DNA from: Metarhizobium sp964253915
Lineage (GTDB): Bacteria; Pseudomonadota; Alphaproteobacteria; Rhizobiales; Rhizobiaceae
DNA: 64,000 bases
Assembly (NCBI RefSeq): GCF_964253915.1
Contig: NZ_CAXUSG020000002.1
Span: 310,001 to 374,000, forward strand
Direction: 5' to 3'
In this document: positions 8,488 through 17,696 of the stretch, in pieces
Position numbering within the stretch: the stretch's first letter is position 1
Layout: every line of letters starts with the position of its first letter
The notes under the pieces: model-generated
Seen by the model: only the letters and a program-made list of their open reading frames with translations
Told to the model about the DNA's origin: nothing
Databases searched by the model: none
Made by a program: the position numbers and the translations under genes

Positions 8488-9603
8488 ATGACGCATTTTT
8501 CCAAACTCCTTGCAGCAACGGCCATAGTCTCCTCCCTTTTCCTCTCCCCGACCTTTGCCGCCGACACCATCAAGATCGGCGTCGCCGGCCCGTTTACCGG
8601 CGCCAACGCGACGTTCGGCGAGCAGGTCTTCAACGGCGTCTCCGCTTATGTGAACGATGTGAACGCTGCCGGCGGCATCAACGGCAAGCAGATCGAACTG
8701 GTGAAGGGCGATGATGCCTGCGAACCCAAGCAGGCTGTTGCCGTGGCAAACCGTTTCGTCGACCAGGACAAGGTGCAGGCGGTGATCGGCCACTTCTGCT
8801 CGTCGAGCACGATCCCGGCATCCGAAATCTACAACGACGCCGGCATCCTGGAGATGACCCCGTCCTCGACCAACCCGACGGTCACCGACCGTGGCTTCGA
8901 CAATCTGTTCCGCGGCTGCGGCCGTGACGACCAGCAGGCCGTCGTTGCCGGCGGTTTCATCCTCGATACGCTGAAGCTCGACAAGATCGCCCTGATCCAT
9001 GACAAGGACACCTATGGCCAGGGCCTGGTGGACGCCGTCAAGAAGACCATCGAAGCCCGCGGCATCACGCCGGTTCTTTACGAAGGCCTGACGCGCGGCG
9101 AACGCGATTTCAACGCGCTCGTCACCAAGATCAAGAGCACCGGCGCCAATGCGGTCTATTTCGGCGGCCTCATTCCCGAAGGCGGCCCGCTGGTGCGCCA
9201 GCTCAAGGAACAGGGTGTCGATGTCGTCTTCGTCACCGGCGACGCCTTTGCGCAGGCGGAACTCGTGGCTGCTGCCGGCGGCGCGGCCAACCTGAAGAAC
9301 GTCTACTACTCCGCCACGCCGGATCCGCTCGCCGACCCCTCGACGAAGGATGTCCAGGATGCCCTGACCAAGGCCAACATCACGCCGGCGAACTACGTGC
9401 TTTACGGTTATGCCAACGCGCAGGCCGTCGTGGCGGCCCTCAAGGCTGGCGAAGACCTGAAGGCGCAGGCCGATTGGCTGCGCGGCAACACGGTCGATTC
9501 CGCCATTGGCAAGATTACGTGGGATGAGAAGGGCGACATCAAGGACTTCAAGTTCGTCTTCTACACCTTCGACGACAAGGGAACCCCCGTCCTCGTCCCT
9601 TAA
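8488..9603 (+). CDS. livJ: ABC importer periplasmic binding protein, Leu/Ile/Val type
   Basis: 371 residues. A Sec signal peptide (hydrophobic core LLAATAIVSSLFL, cleavage after A24) is followed by DTIKIGVAGPFTGANATFGEQ-type sequence, the standard opening of family Peripl_BP_6. The mature protein captures branched-chain amino acids or a range of other amides and acids in the periplasm for LivHMGF. It heads a five-gene transporter operon and faces the hyuAB catabolic operon, so its ligand may be a cyclic amide or unusual amino acid rather than leucine. A hairpin separates it from livH, as often seen where binding protein must exceed membrane subunits. Confidence 0.9.
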   Translation: MTHFSKLLAATAIVSSLFLSPTFAADTIKIGVAGPFTGANATFGEQVFNGVSAYVNDVNAAGGINGKQIELVKGDDACEPKQAVAVANRFVDQDKVQAVIGHFCSSSTIPASEIYNDAGILEMTPSSTNPTVTDRGFDNLFRGCGRDDQQAVVAGGFILDTLKLDKIALIHDKDTYGQGLVDAVKKTIEARGITPVLYEGLTRGERDFNALVTKIKSTGANAVYFGGLIPEGGPLVRQLKEQGVDVVFVTGDAFAQAELVAAAGGAANLKNVYYSATPDPLADPSTKDVQDALTKANITPANYVLYGYANAQAVVAALKAGEDLKAQADWLRGNTVDSAIGKITWDEKGDIKDFKFVFYTFDDKGTPVLVP

Positions 9604-9621
9604 AGGCAGGCTCATTCAGAT

Positions 9622-9645
9622 CGGCCGGGCATGCGTGTCCGGCCG
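9622..9645 (+). terminator. Hairpin between binding-protein gene and livH
   Basis: Inverted repeat CGGCCGG/CCGGCCG with a 10-base loop, 19 bases after the livJ stop and 40 bases before livH. There is no T-run, so it more likely works as partial attenuation or a 3'-end stabiliser of the binding-protein message than as a full stop. Confidence 0.5.
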
Positions 9646-9684
9646 GCTTCTCCGTGCCCGCAAAAAATAAAAGAGGGGTTCGCC

Positions 9685-10602
9685 ATGGACGTCTACATCC
9701 TGGCCCAGCAATTGTTCAACGGCATCACGCTCGGCACGATCTACGGCCTGATCGCCGTCGGATACACCATGGTCTACGGTGTCATCCGCATGATCAACTT
9801 CGCCCATGGCGACGTCTACATGGTCTCGGCCTATATCGCCGCGATCACTCTTGCCGTTCTCGCCTTCTTCGGCATCCAGTCCGTGCCCTTCGCCCTGATC
9901 TCCGTGCTGGTGATCAGCTGCGCGGTCACGGCGGTCTATGGCTGGGCGATCGAACGGGTGGCCTACCGGCCTTTGCGCGGCTCGACGAAACTCGCCCCGC
10001 TGATCTCCGCCATCGGCATATCGCTGATGCTGCAGAGCTACGTGCAGATCTCGCAGGGTGCCCGCGACCAGGGCGTGCCGACGCTGATCCAGGGCGCCTT
10101 CCGTTTTGGCGACGAGGTGCATTTCGCCCAGATCACCTACATGCAGACGGTCATCCTGTTCGCCGCGCTGATTGCCATGGGCATTCTCACCTACGTGATC
10201 AACTATACCCGCATCGGCCGCGAATGCCGGGCGACCCAGCAGAACATCCGCATGTCGGCGGTGCTGGGCGTCAACACCGACCGCATCATCTCGACGGTCT
10301 TCGTCATCGGCGCCGCAACGGCTGCCGTCGGCGGCACGCTCGTCACCTTCAACTACGGCTCGTTCAACTTTTTCATCGGTTTCGTCATGGGCATCAAGGC
10401 CTTCACCGCAGCCGTCCTCGGCGGCATCGGCTCGCTGCCCGGCGCCGTGCTGGGCGGCATCCTGCTCGGGCTGACCGAAGCCCTGTTCGCCGGTTATGTC
10501 AGCACCGACTACAAGGACGTCTTCGCGTTCGCCCTGCTGATCCTCCTGTTGTTCTTCCGCCCCTACGGCCTGCTCGGCCGGGCGGAAATCCAGAAAGTGT
10601 GA
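9685..10602 (+). CDS. livH: Branched-chain-type ABC importer permease LivH
   Basis: 305 residues from ATG 9685 (RBS AGAGGGG). The opening LAQQLFNGITLGTIYGLIAVGYTM and RMINFAHGDVYM are diagnostic of LivH-type inner-membrane permeases. About eight hydrophobic segments are visible, with the conserved FVMGIKAFTAAVLGGIGS loop near the C-terminus that contacts the ATPase. It forms the channel with LivM. An in-frame start 18 codons upstream lacks support. Confidence 0.95.
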   Translation: MDVYILAQQLFNGITLGTIYGLIAVGYTMVYGVIRMINFAHGDVYMVSAYIAAITLAVLAFFGIQSVPFALISVLVISCAVTAVYGWAIERVAYRPLRGSTKLAPLISAIGISLMLQSYVQISQGARDQGVPTLIQGAFRFGDEVHFAQITYMQTVILFAALIAMGILTYVINYTRIGRECRATQQNIRMSAVLGVNTDRIISTVFVIGAATAAVGGTLVTFNYGSFNFFIGFVMGIKAFTAAVLGGIGSLPGAVLGGILLGLTEALFAGYVSTDYKDVFAFALLILLLFFRPYGLLGRAEIQKV

Positions 10603-10610
10603 GGGGCCGC

Positions 10611-11918
10611 ATGGAAACGAACCGTCTTCCGGCGCTGCTCAAGCAGGCCCTCCTCACCTTCACCGTCTCGCTCATCCTGTTCGGGCCGATTTCGGGGCTT
10701 GTTCTCGATGGCTTCACCTTCCGCAACGAACTGATGCGCGCCGTCCTGCTCGCCGCTGTCGTTACGGCCGGACGCGTGGCCATTTCACTCATACAGATGA
10801 CCGGCTTTGGCCAAAAGCTAAGCCGCCGGGTGGCCGACAGCGGCGCCGGCGTGACCGTGCTGACCGGCAAGGAAAAGTCGCCGGTCCTGCTTTTGCTTCT
10901 GCTGTTCGTCGCAGGCCTCAGCCTGCCCTTCTTCACCGACAAATATTTCCTTGGCATCGCCATCCTGGCCCTGATCTACTGCCTGCTCGGCCTCGGGCTG
11001 AACATCGTCGTCGGCCTTGCCGGCCTGCTGGATCTCGGGTTTGTCGCCTTTTATGCCGTCGGTGCCTATCTGCTGGCGCTCGGCGCACAATATCTCGGCC
11101 TCGGCTTCTGGAGTGCGCTGATCATCGCCCCGTTCCTCGCCGGCCTCTGCGGCATGGTCCTCGCCTTCCCGGTCTTGAAGATGCATGGCGATTATCTCGC
11201 CATCGTCACGCTCGGCTTCGGCGAAATCATCCGCCTGGTGCTCAACAACTGGCTGGATTTCACCGGCGGCCCCAACGGTGCGCCCGTGCCGGCGCCGACC
11301 TTTCTCGGCCTGGAGTTCACCCGTACCGCCAAGCAGGGCGGCGTGCCGATCCATGACTATTTCGGCATCGCCTACAGTGCCGACTACAAGTTCTGGTTCA
11401 TCTATCTCGTGCTGTTCCTCGTCGTCTGCCTCGTCATCTATGCGGTCGAACGGCTGCGAGTGATGCCGCTCGGCCGCATGTGGGAGGCCTTGCGCGAGGA
11501 CGAGATCGCCTGCCGGTCGCTCGGCGTCAACCACGTCTTCACCAAGCTGACGGCCTTCATGCTCGGCGCTTCGACGGGCGGGCTTGCCGGCGTCTTCTTC
11601 GCCGTCCACCAGGGTTTTGTGAACCCGACCTCCTTCACCTTCTTCGAATCCGCACTCATCCTCGCCATCGTCGTGCTCGGCGGTCTCGGCTCGACAGTCG
11701 GCGTCATCGCCGCTGCCCTCGTGCTGACCATCCTGCCGGAACTGCTGCGCGACTTCGCCGAGTACCGCGTGCTGATCTTCGGCATCATGATGGTGGTGAT
11801 GATGATCTGGAAGCCGCGCGGCCTCGTCCGCATCCGGCGCCCGGCATTCTTCCCGAGTGTTGCGGCCGATGGCGGCGATGCGCTGCCTGCAGCAGGCAAG
11901 GCGGAGGTGACACGATGA
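10611..11918 (+). CDS. livM: Branched-chain-type ABC importer permease LivM
   Basis: 435 residues from ATG 10611, eight bases after livH, with GAGGGG as RBS; an open frame upstream is read-through of livH in another frame. It is long for LivM because about 100 residues with extra hydrophobic segments precede the conserved part (YCLLGLGLNIVVGLAGLLDLG, FYAVGAYLLAL). The ATPase-contact loop AFMLGASTGGLAGVFFAVHQG is present. It partners LivH. The stop overlaps the livG start by 4 bp. Confidence 0.95.
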   Translation: METNRLPALLKQALLTFTVSLILFGPISGLVLDGFTFRNELMRAVLLAAVVTAGRVAISLIQMTGFGQKLSRRVADSGAGVTVLTGKEKSPVLLLLLLFVAGLSLPFFTDKYFLGIAILALIYCLLGLGLNIVVGLAGLLDLGFVAFYAVGAYLLALGAQYLGLGFWSALIIAPFLAGLCGMVLAFPVLKMHGDYLAIVTLGFGEIIRLVLNNWLDFTGGPNGAPVPAPTFLGLEFTRTAKQGGVPIHDYFGIAYSADYKFWFIYLVLFLVVCLVIYAVERLRVMPLGRMWEALREDEIACRSLGVNHVFTKLTAFMLGASTGGLAGVFFAVHQGFVNPTSFTFFESALILAIVVLGGLGSTVGVIAAALVLTILPELLRDFAEYRVLIFGIMMVVMMIWKPRGLVRIRRPAFFPSVAADGGDALPAAGKAEVTR

Positions 11919-12729
11919 ACCGACCGCTCCTCGACGTCCGCAACGTCACCATGCGCTTCGGCGGCATCGTCGCCAACCGGGATGTCAGCTTCACCGTCCA
12001 ACAGGGCGCGGTTACCGCCCTCATCGGGCCGAACGGCGCCGGCAAGACGACAATGTTCAACTGCATCACCGGGTTCTATCGCGCCAGCGAGGGCCAGATC
12101 CTGCTCGATGGCCAGGACGGGCCTCAGGATCTCGGCGCCTTGATGACCCGCCCGATCACCGGCGGCTCGCATCTCGTCACCCGCGCCGGCATCGCCCGGA
12201 CCTTCCAGAACATCCGCCTGTTCAGGGAAATGTCCGTAGTCGAGAACCTGCTGGTCGCCCAGCACAGGATAACGGCCAACAATATCCTGAGCGGCGTCTT
12301 CCAGACCTCCGCCTTCCGCCGCGCCGAACGTGAGGCTGTTGACCGGGCCTATTATTGGCTGCGGGAGATGAACCTCACTGACGACGCCAACCGGCTTGCC
12401 GGAGAACTGCCCTACGGCCGGCAGCGGCGCCTGGAGATCGCCCGCGCCATGTGCACCGGCCCCAGGCTGATCTGCCTCGACGAGCCGGCAGCCGGCCTCA
12501 ACCCATCGGAAACCCGCGAGCTTTCCGAGGTCATCAAGCGGCTCTGCACCGTGCATGGCCAGACGGTTCTTGTCATCGAGCACGACATGGGCCTGGTCAT
12601 GCGCATTTCCAACCATGTCGTCGTGCTCGACCACGGCGAAGTGATTTCCGCCGGCACGCCCGGGCACGTCGCCAACGATCCCGCCGTTGTAGCCGCCTAT
12701 CTGGGCGTGAGCGAAGAGGAGATGCAGGC

Positions 12730-12733
<4 letters not shown>
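11915..12733 (+). CDS. livG: Branched-chain-type ABC importer ATPase LivG
   Basis: 272 residues. Walker A GPNGAGKTT, Q-loop region GIARTFQNIRLF typical of LivG, a degenerate signature LPYGRQRRLEIARAM, Walker B LICLDEPAAGL and switch histidine VIEHDMGLVM. GGAGGTGACACG precedes the ATG, which overlaps the livM stop. It powers import as a heterodimer with LivF. Confidence 0.95.
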
Positions 12734-13464
<731 letters not shown>

Positions 13465-13517
13465 CAGATGGCCGGCGTGAGGTCCCAACGAAGCCTGCAA
13501 GCCCTGCCTTCAGCACA

Positions 13518-13546
13518 TTGAAGACTCTATGTGTTTGATATATCAG
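13518..13546 (+). promoter_or_regulatory. Candidate promoter with TGATATATCA dyad
   Basis: TTGAAG (13518-13523), 17-bp spacer, TATCAG (13541-13546), overlapping a perfect 10-base palindrome TGATATATCA at 13536-13545. It lies 30 bp before the reductase ATG. The nine bases GATATATCA also occur in the hyuA/livJ control region (8291-8299). Confidence 0.35.
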
Positions 13547-13575
13547 TTCTCTAGATATCGGCTGAAGGAAAAGAG

Positions 13576-14613
13576 ATGACCGAAGAGACTGTCGTAACCC
13601 TTGCTGCCCTGAAGGAGCGTGTCGAGGCGATTTTCCGGAAAGCCGGCCTCAATGAGACGCAGACATCGGCCATTTCCAAGGTCATCCTTGCCGGTGAACG
13701 CGACGGCTGCAAGTCGCACGGCATCTATCGCATCGAAGGCGCATTGCGCACCGTCAAGGCCGGCAAGGTGAAGCCGGATGCAACGCCTGAACTGCTCCTC
13801 GAGGAAGGCTCGGCAATCGTCAAGGTGAATGCCGGCGGCGGGTTCGCCAATGCCGCCTTCGAACTTGGCATTCCGGAGCTGGCCAAGCGCGCCAGCACGC
13901 TCGGGCTTGCCGCGATGGTCATCAACGATTGCACGCATTTTTCCGCCCTCTGGCCGGAAGTCGAGGCGCTGACGGAGCGCGGCCTGGCCGGTATCGTCAT
14001 GTGCCCGAGTTACGCGACCGTGGCGCCCACCGGTGGCAACAAGCCACTTCTCGGCACCAACCCCTTTGCCTTCGGCTGGCCGCGGCCGAGCGGCTCGCCC
14101 TATGTCTTCGATTTCGCAACCTCGGTCGCGGCCCGCGGCGAGATCGAACTGCACCGCCGTGCCGGCAAACAACTGCCCGAAGGCTGGGCCATCGACGCCG
14201 ACGGCAATCCCACCACCGATCCGGAAGCGGCCTTGGCCGGCGCGATGCTGCCTTTCGGCGGCCACAAGGGATCGGCGATCGCCACGATGGTGGAGCTGCT
14301 GGCCGGCATCATGATCGGCGACCTCACCAGCCCCGAAGTGCTGGATTATCTCGGCACCACGACGCTGGCGCCGTTCCACGGCGAACTGATCCTCGCCTTT
14401 TCGCCCGAAGCGTTTGCCAAGGGGCGGCCCGGCGATCCGTTCGCGCGGGCTGAAGTGCTGTTCGAAGCGATTGTCGGCCAAGGCGCCCGCCTGCCCTCGC
14501 AACGGCGATTCGCGGCACGAAAGACCTCGGAGAGTCAGGGCATTACGCTGTCCGCCGCCGAAATGCAGCAGCTGGAGCGGCTGCTCGACAAGGGGCTGGA
14601 CGCCGTCTCCTGA
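13576..14613 (+). CDS. Ldh-family NAD(P)H-dependent imine reductase, DpkA-like
   Basis: 345 residues of the malate/L-lactate dehydrogenase (sulfolactate, ureidoglycolate, cyclic imine reductase) fold. Active-site S47/H48 sits in DGCKSHGIYR, and the nucleotide-binding landmarks GTNPFAF, FDFATSVAARGEI and GGHKGSAI are intact. The sequence most resembles delta1-piperideine-2-carboxylate/delta1-pyrroline-2-carboxylate reductases, which convert cyclic imino acids to L-pipecolate or L-proline in D-lysine, D-proline or 3-hydroxyproline catabolism. It follows livF in the same direction. A DapA-like gene lies convergently just beyond. Product assignment is by resemblance; other Ldh-family oxidoreductases remain possible. 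Confidence 0.8.
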   Translation: MTEETVVTLAALKERVEAIFRKAGLNETQTSAISKVILAGERDGCKSHGIYRIEGALRTVKAGKVKPDATPELLLEEGSAIVKVNAGGGFANAAFELGIPELAKRASTLGLAAMVINDCTHFSALWPEVEALTERGLAGIVMCPSYATVAPTGGNKPLLGTNPFAFGWPRPSGSPYVFDFATSVAARGEIELHRRAGKQLPEGWAIDADGNPTTDPEAALAGAMLPFGGHKGSAIATMVELLAGIMIGDLTSPEVLDYLGTTTLAPFHGELILAFSPEAFAKGRPGDPFARAEVLFEAIVGQGARLPSQRRFAARKTSESQGITLSAAEMQQLERLLDKGLDAVS

Positions 14614-14635
14614 CGGGGCTGCGCTTGTAAATGAA

Positions 14636-14777
14636 GCCCCTCATCCGCCTGCGTCCTACGGACCCTTCTCCCCGCAAGCGGGGCGAAGGGGATATGCCGC
14701 GCCCTTTCCGCCACATTCAACGTAGCGTGTGGCACGTCCCCTCTCCCCCCTGCGGGGAGAGGGTTAGGGTGAGGGGC
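14636..14777. repeat. RIME/REP-like palindromic mosaic element 1
   Basis: The element starts with GCCCCTCATCC and ends with its near inverse GGTGAGGGGC. It contains two G/C hairpins, CCCTTCTCCCCGC/GCGGGGCGAAGGG (14663-14690) and CCCTCTCCCC/GGGGAGAGGG (about 14738-14763). It fills the gap between two convergent genes and may serve as a bidirectional transcription barrier. A relative is at 53597-53722. Confidence 0.75.
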
Positions 14778-14804
14778 TAAGACGACCGCCAAGCCCGGGC
14801 AAAA

Positions 14805-15764
14805 TCACGCCTTGTACGTCTGCACTGCGCCCGGAAGCTGGCTCCACTGCGCATACCAGGCGTCGAACAGCTTGAGCTGGGCCTCGACATAACCGCGCTG
14901 GCTATCGGAAAGCGTATCGGTCTCGTTGAAGTGCAGGGTGTATTCCTTGTCGCCCTTCAGCACCATCATGTGCTTGAAGAACAGCACGAGGTCCGGGCCT
15001 TCATCGAAGGAAGACAACACGGCGAGCGCCGATTCCAGTTCCAGCGCCCGCTGGCGGGCATCCGGATCGCCGGCGGCGGCGGCGCGCGCCAGGTTGCACA
15101 TATGGATGACTTCTTTCGGCAGCACGCAGCCGATGCCGGTGATGGCGCCGGTGGCGCCGCAATTGACGAAGCCGTGGAACACACAGGTATCGACGCCGAT
15201 CATCAACGTCACCTCGTCATCGCGGCTGGTGATGTTTTCCGCCGCATACCGCATGTCGGCGGCGCCGCCGAATTCCTTGAAGCCGACGAGATTGGGGTGT
15301 TCGGCGCGCAGCGCGAAAAACAGGTCGGCGCGGGTCGCAAAGCCGTAGTACGGGCTGTTGTAGATGACCGCCGGCAGATCCGGCGCGGCAGACAGGATCG
15401 CCTTGAAATGGTTCTTCTGGGCAGCGATCACCGAACCGCGCGACAGGACGCGCGGAATAACCATCAGGCCCTTGGCGCCGACTTTCTGCGCATGGGCAGC
15501 ATGGGCGACGGCCGAGGCCGTGTTCACCGCGCCGGTGCCGACGATCACCGGCACGCCGGCCTTGACCAGACGTTCGACGCCTTCCATGCGTTGCGCATCC
15601 GTCAGAAGCGGCCAGTCGCCCATCGAGCCGCAATAGACGACGGCGGACATGCCCTTGGCGATCAGTTCCTTGCCCTTGCGCACCAGCGCATCGAAATCCG
15701 GGCTGCGATCGTCGTTGCACGGCGTCATCAGCGCGGGAATTACACCTGAGAAAATATTGGCCAT
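14805..15764 (-). CDS. Dihydrodipicolinate synthase-family aldolase/deaminase, probable 1-pyrroline-4-hydroxy-2-carboxylate deaminase
   Basis: 319 residues from ATG 15764 (RBS AGAGGAG). The Schiff-base lysine K163 (GFKEFGG) and tyrosine Y135 (IYNSPYYG) of the N-acetylneuraminate lyase/DHDPS superfamily are intact. Sequence such as GMSAVVYCGSMGDWPLL and KEYTLHFNETD recalls the rhizobial HypD group, which deaminates the cyclic product of D-4-hydroxyproline oxidation to 2-oxoglutarate semialdehyde (EC 3.5.4.22). No other hyp gene is nearby. A GntR gene lies 100 bp upstream in the same direction, and the DpkA-like gene is convergent, so handling of proline-type cyclic imino acids is inferred for both. 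Confidence 0.75.
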   Translation of the reverse strand: MANIFSGVIPALMTPCNDDRSPDFDALVRKGKELIAKGMSAVVYCGSMGDWPLLTDAQRMEGVERLVKAGVPVIVGTGAVNTASAVAHAAHAQKVGAKGLMVIPRVLSRGSVIAAQKNHFKAILSAAPDLPAVIYNSPYYGFATRADLFFALRAEHPNLVGFKEFGGAADMRYAAENITSRDDEVTLMIGVDTCVFHGFVNCGATGAITGIGCVLPKEVIHMCNLARAAAAGDPDARQRALELESALAVLSSFDEGPDLVLFFKHMMVLKGDKEYTLHFNETDTLSDSQRGYVEAQLKLFDAWYAQWSQLPGAVQTYKA

Positions 15765-15817
15765 TCTTTCACACTCCTCTTGCGAGCATGCGCCCCTGCG
15801 CCGCCGTATCTGCAATT

Positions 15818-15849
15818 ATGAATACACGATAAATTTTATTTGTCGACAA
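15818..15849. promoter_or_regulatory. Candidate GntR operator upstream of the DapA-like gene
   Basis: An AT-rich gap between the GntR and DapA-like genes holds ATGAATACA (15818-15826) and the palindrome TTGTCGACAA (15840-15849). Both cores recur upstream of the GntR gene itself (16575-16594), which is what an autoregulated local repressor would show. Confidence 0.4.
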
Positions 15850-15864
15850 GAAAAATACAAGGCG

Positions 15865-16563
15865 TCAAAGATCGATATCCAGCTGCCCCCGCCGGCTGAA
15901 AAGTTTCTGGATCTGCGAAACGATCTGCTCGGCGTGGAGCTTGCCCAGACGATCGCATTCCGCCAGGTCCCGCGCCGCAATCGCGGCGATGATTTCTTCA
16001 TGTTCATCGACGAAACGCTGCGGCAGACGGTCCTCGTAAGACTGGTAATAGAGCCGCAGGATCCGCCGTCCTTCGTCCAGTAGCCGGTTGAAGAGGCTGA
16101 TGAAATAAGGATTACGGCCAGCCTCGGCGATCGCGGCATGGAAGGCGGCGTTGGTGGCGATCATGCCGAGCGCATCCTGCGCCTGCACCGCCGCGGCAAA
16201 TTCCGCCTGCCGGGCACGGATGGTCTCGAGATCCGTTTCCCGGTGATATTCGGCCGCAAGCCGCGTGGTCACGCGGTACATCAACACCAGCGCATCGAAG
16301 AACGTATGCATGTTGATGAAATCGATGTTGGAGACCCGCGTCGAACGGTTGGGCAGGGTTTCGATCAGTCCCTCGCTGGCAAGCCGCACAAGCGCCTCGC
16401 GGATCGGCGTGCGGGAAATGTCGAAACGTTCGGCGAGATACACCTCGTCGATCGGGCTTCCCGGGGCCATTTCCAGGTCCAGGATCTCGTCGCGCAGGAC
16501 GTCATAGACCATTTTTACGCCGGAACCGCGTTTGCGCTCCGGCCCGGAACCTGCTTCAGCCAT
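15865..16563 (-). CDS. GntR-family regulator, FadR/FCD subfamily
   Basis: 232 residues from ATG 16563 with AGGGGG upstream. The N-terminal winged helix is plain (LRDEILDLEMAPGSPI, ERFDISRTPIREALVRL, EGLIETLPNRSTRVS). The C-terminal all-helical FCD ligand domain carries FHAAIAEAGRNPYF and the late histidine in DEHEEIIAAIAARD, typical of metal-assisted binding of small carboxylates. It is transcribed toward the DapA-like gene and is its likely regulator, responding to a hydroxyproline-type or related acid. Confidence 0.9.
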   Translation of the reverse strand: MAEAGSGPERKRGSGVKMVYDVLRDEILDLEMAPGSPIDEVYLAERFDISRTPIREALVRLASEGLIETLPNRSTRVSNIDFINMHTFFDALVLMYRVTTRLAAEYHRETDLETIRARQAEFAAAVQAQDALGMIATNAAFHAAIAEAGRNPYFISLFNRLLDEGRRILRLYYQSYEDRLPQRFVDEHEEIIAAIAARDLAECDRLGKLHAEQIVSQIQKLFSRRGQLDIDL

Positions 16564-16574
16564 TGGCACCCCCT

Positions 16575-16594
16575 ATGTCGACATCATGAATACA
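16575..16594. promoter_or_regulatory. Candidate autoregulatory GntR operator
   Basis: Perfect palindrome ATGTCGACAT (16575-16584) beside ATGAATACA (16586-16594), immediately upstream of the GntR RBS. Both cores are shared with the 15818-15849 site. Confidence 0.4.
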
Positions 16595-16640
16595 TGAGCC
16601 TGATGACATCGACAACCGATGGGTGGATCCAAGGCGGAGT

Positions 16641-17483
16641 TCAGCCGTCCGTCGTGGCCGTCGCCTGCCACAGATCGAGCGCCATCTGCCGCAGAAGCAG
16701 TGATTCTTCCCAACGGTCGGTCGTATCGTTGCCGTCACGGCCGGTGATCGAATAGGGTTTCGGGCCGAGTTCGCAGGTGAAGACCAGTTCGGCGTCGCCT
16801 GCTGCGCGCGACCGCCAATGGCGAAAACCATATTCCCACCATTGCAGGAAGAGATCGACCCAGGGGCGGTGATGCGGGAAGGATATCTCGATCTGCACCT
16901 GCTCGCGCGAGGCGACACGGCCATGAAAGGCATGCGAATTTCGCAGAATGCGCTGGATCAAAGCATGGTTTTCCGCATCCACCGGAAAGGCGAACTCGCG
17001 ACCGACGAGGAAATGCGACAGGTCCGCCAAAAGCGGCAGGCCGGGCCGCTGATCCAGCAGGTCCAGCGTGAAGAACAGGTCCGTGGTCATCCGGTCGCGA
17101 TGGGTTTCGATGTACACCGGAATGCCGGCCTCTTCGGCAAGCCGCATCCAGCCGTCGAGCAGCGGCAGGCAATCCTCGACCCGGCGCAGGCGGATGTCGG
17201 GTTGCACGTTGATGTGGGTGACGGGATGTTCCGACGCCAGTTCCAGGGGCAGGCGCAGATCCTCGACCGTGCGGGGAAAACAGACGCCCTCGATCTTCAG
17301 GCCCGTTCCCCTGATGGCCTCGTTGAGACGCAAGACTTCCTGGCGGTCGGTATAATGGGTGCTGACACCATTGAAACCCGCCGCGGCGATCATGGCGATG
17401 TTTTCGTCCAGGCTGCGTTCATGGCCGTCCGTGTGGCGGCGCTCCATCGCCCAGAGCGATTGGAGGACAATCAGTTTCTGCAT
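16641..17483 (-). CDS. Xylose-isomerase-like TIM-barrel protein
   Basis: 280 residues of the AP endonuclease 2/sugar phosphate isomerase fold. Strand-end motifs typical of the metal site are visible: GVSTHYTD near the start, ETHRDRMTTDLFFTLDLLD in the middle, LLADLSHF and CELGPKPYSI late. Such proteins isomerise or epimerise keto sugars or split related polyols, but the substrate is unknown. It lies 213 bp downstream of the amidohydrolase gene on the same strand, with two small hairpins between, so co-transcription is uncertain. No other sugar gene is adjacent. Confidence 0.75.
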   Translation of the reverse strand: MQKLIVLQSLWAMERRHTDGHERSLDENIAMIAAAGFNGVSTHYTDRQEVLRLNEAIRGTGLKIEGVCFPRTVEDLRLPLELASEHPVTHINVQPDIRLRRVEDCLPLLDGWMRLAEEAGIPVYIETHRDRMTTDLFFTLDLLDQRPGLPLLADLSHFLVGREFAFPVDAENHALIQRILRNSHAFHGRVASREQVQIEISFPHHRPWVDLFLQWWEYGFRHWRSRAAGDAELVFTCELGPKPYSITGRDGNDTTDRWEESLLLRQMALDLWQATATTDG

Positions 17484-17572
17484 CAGGCCGCCCTTGCGCT
17501 TATCGATATTGTCGTGAGGTTGACGCCGGGATCGGTGCGAAGACGCCCGTCAAGGTAGAATTACATTTCGCC

Positions 17573-17630
17573 GCCTCCCAGCGGAGGCACGATAATATGG
17601 CGCGCTTCATGCGGCAAGCCGGCGGCTTGC
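17573..17630 (-). terminator. Two small hairpins between amidohydrolase and TIM-barrel genes
   Basis: GCAAGCC/GGCTTGC with a 3-base loop (17614-17630) and GCCTCC/GGAGGC with a 4-base loop (17573-17588), both in the 213-bp gap. Neither has a T-run; termination efficiency is unknown. Confidence 0.35.
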
Positions 17631-17696
17631 AGGCCGGACGGGCCGTTCGGACACCCAGACGAAAAGCCCTGTCTCCGGCTTTCAGTTCAGCGATGC

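Noticed and set aside
9654..10610. In-frame N-terminal extension of livM through livH
   Set aside because: The extension is read-through of livH in another frame; ATG 10611 has GAGGGG upstream and gives a standard LivM.
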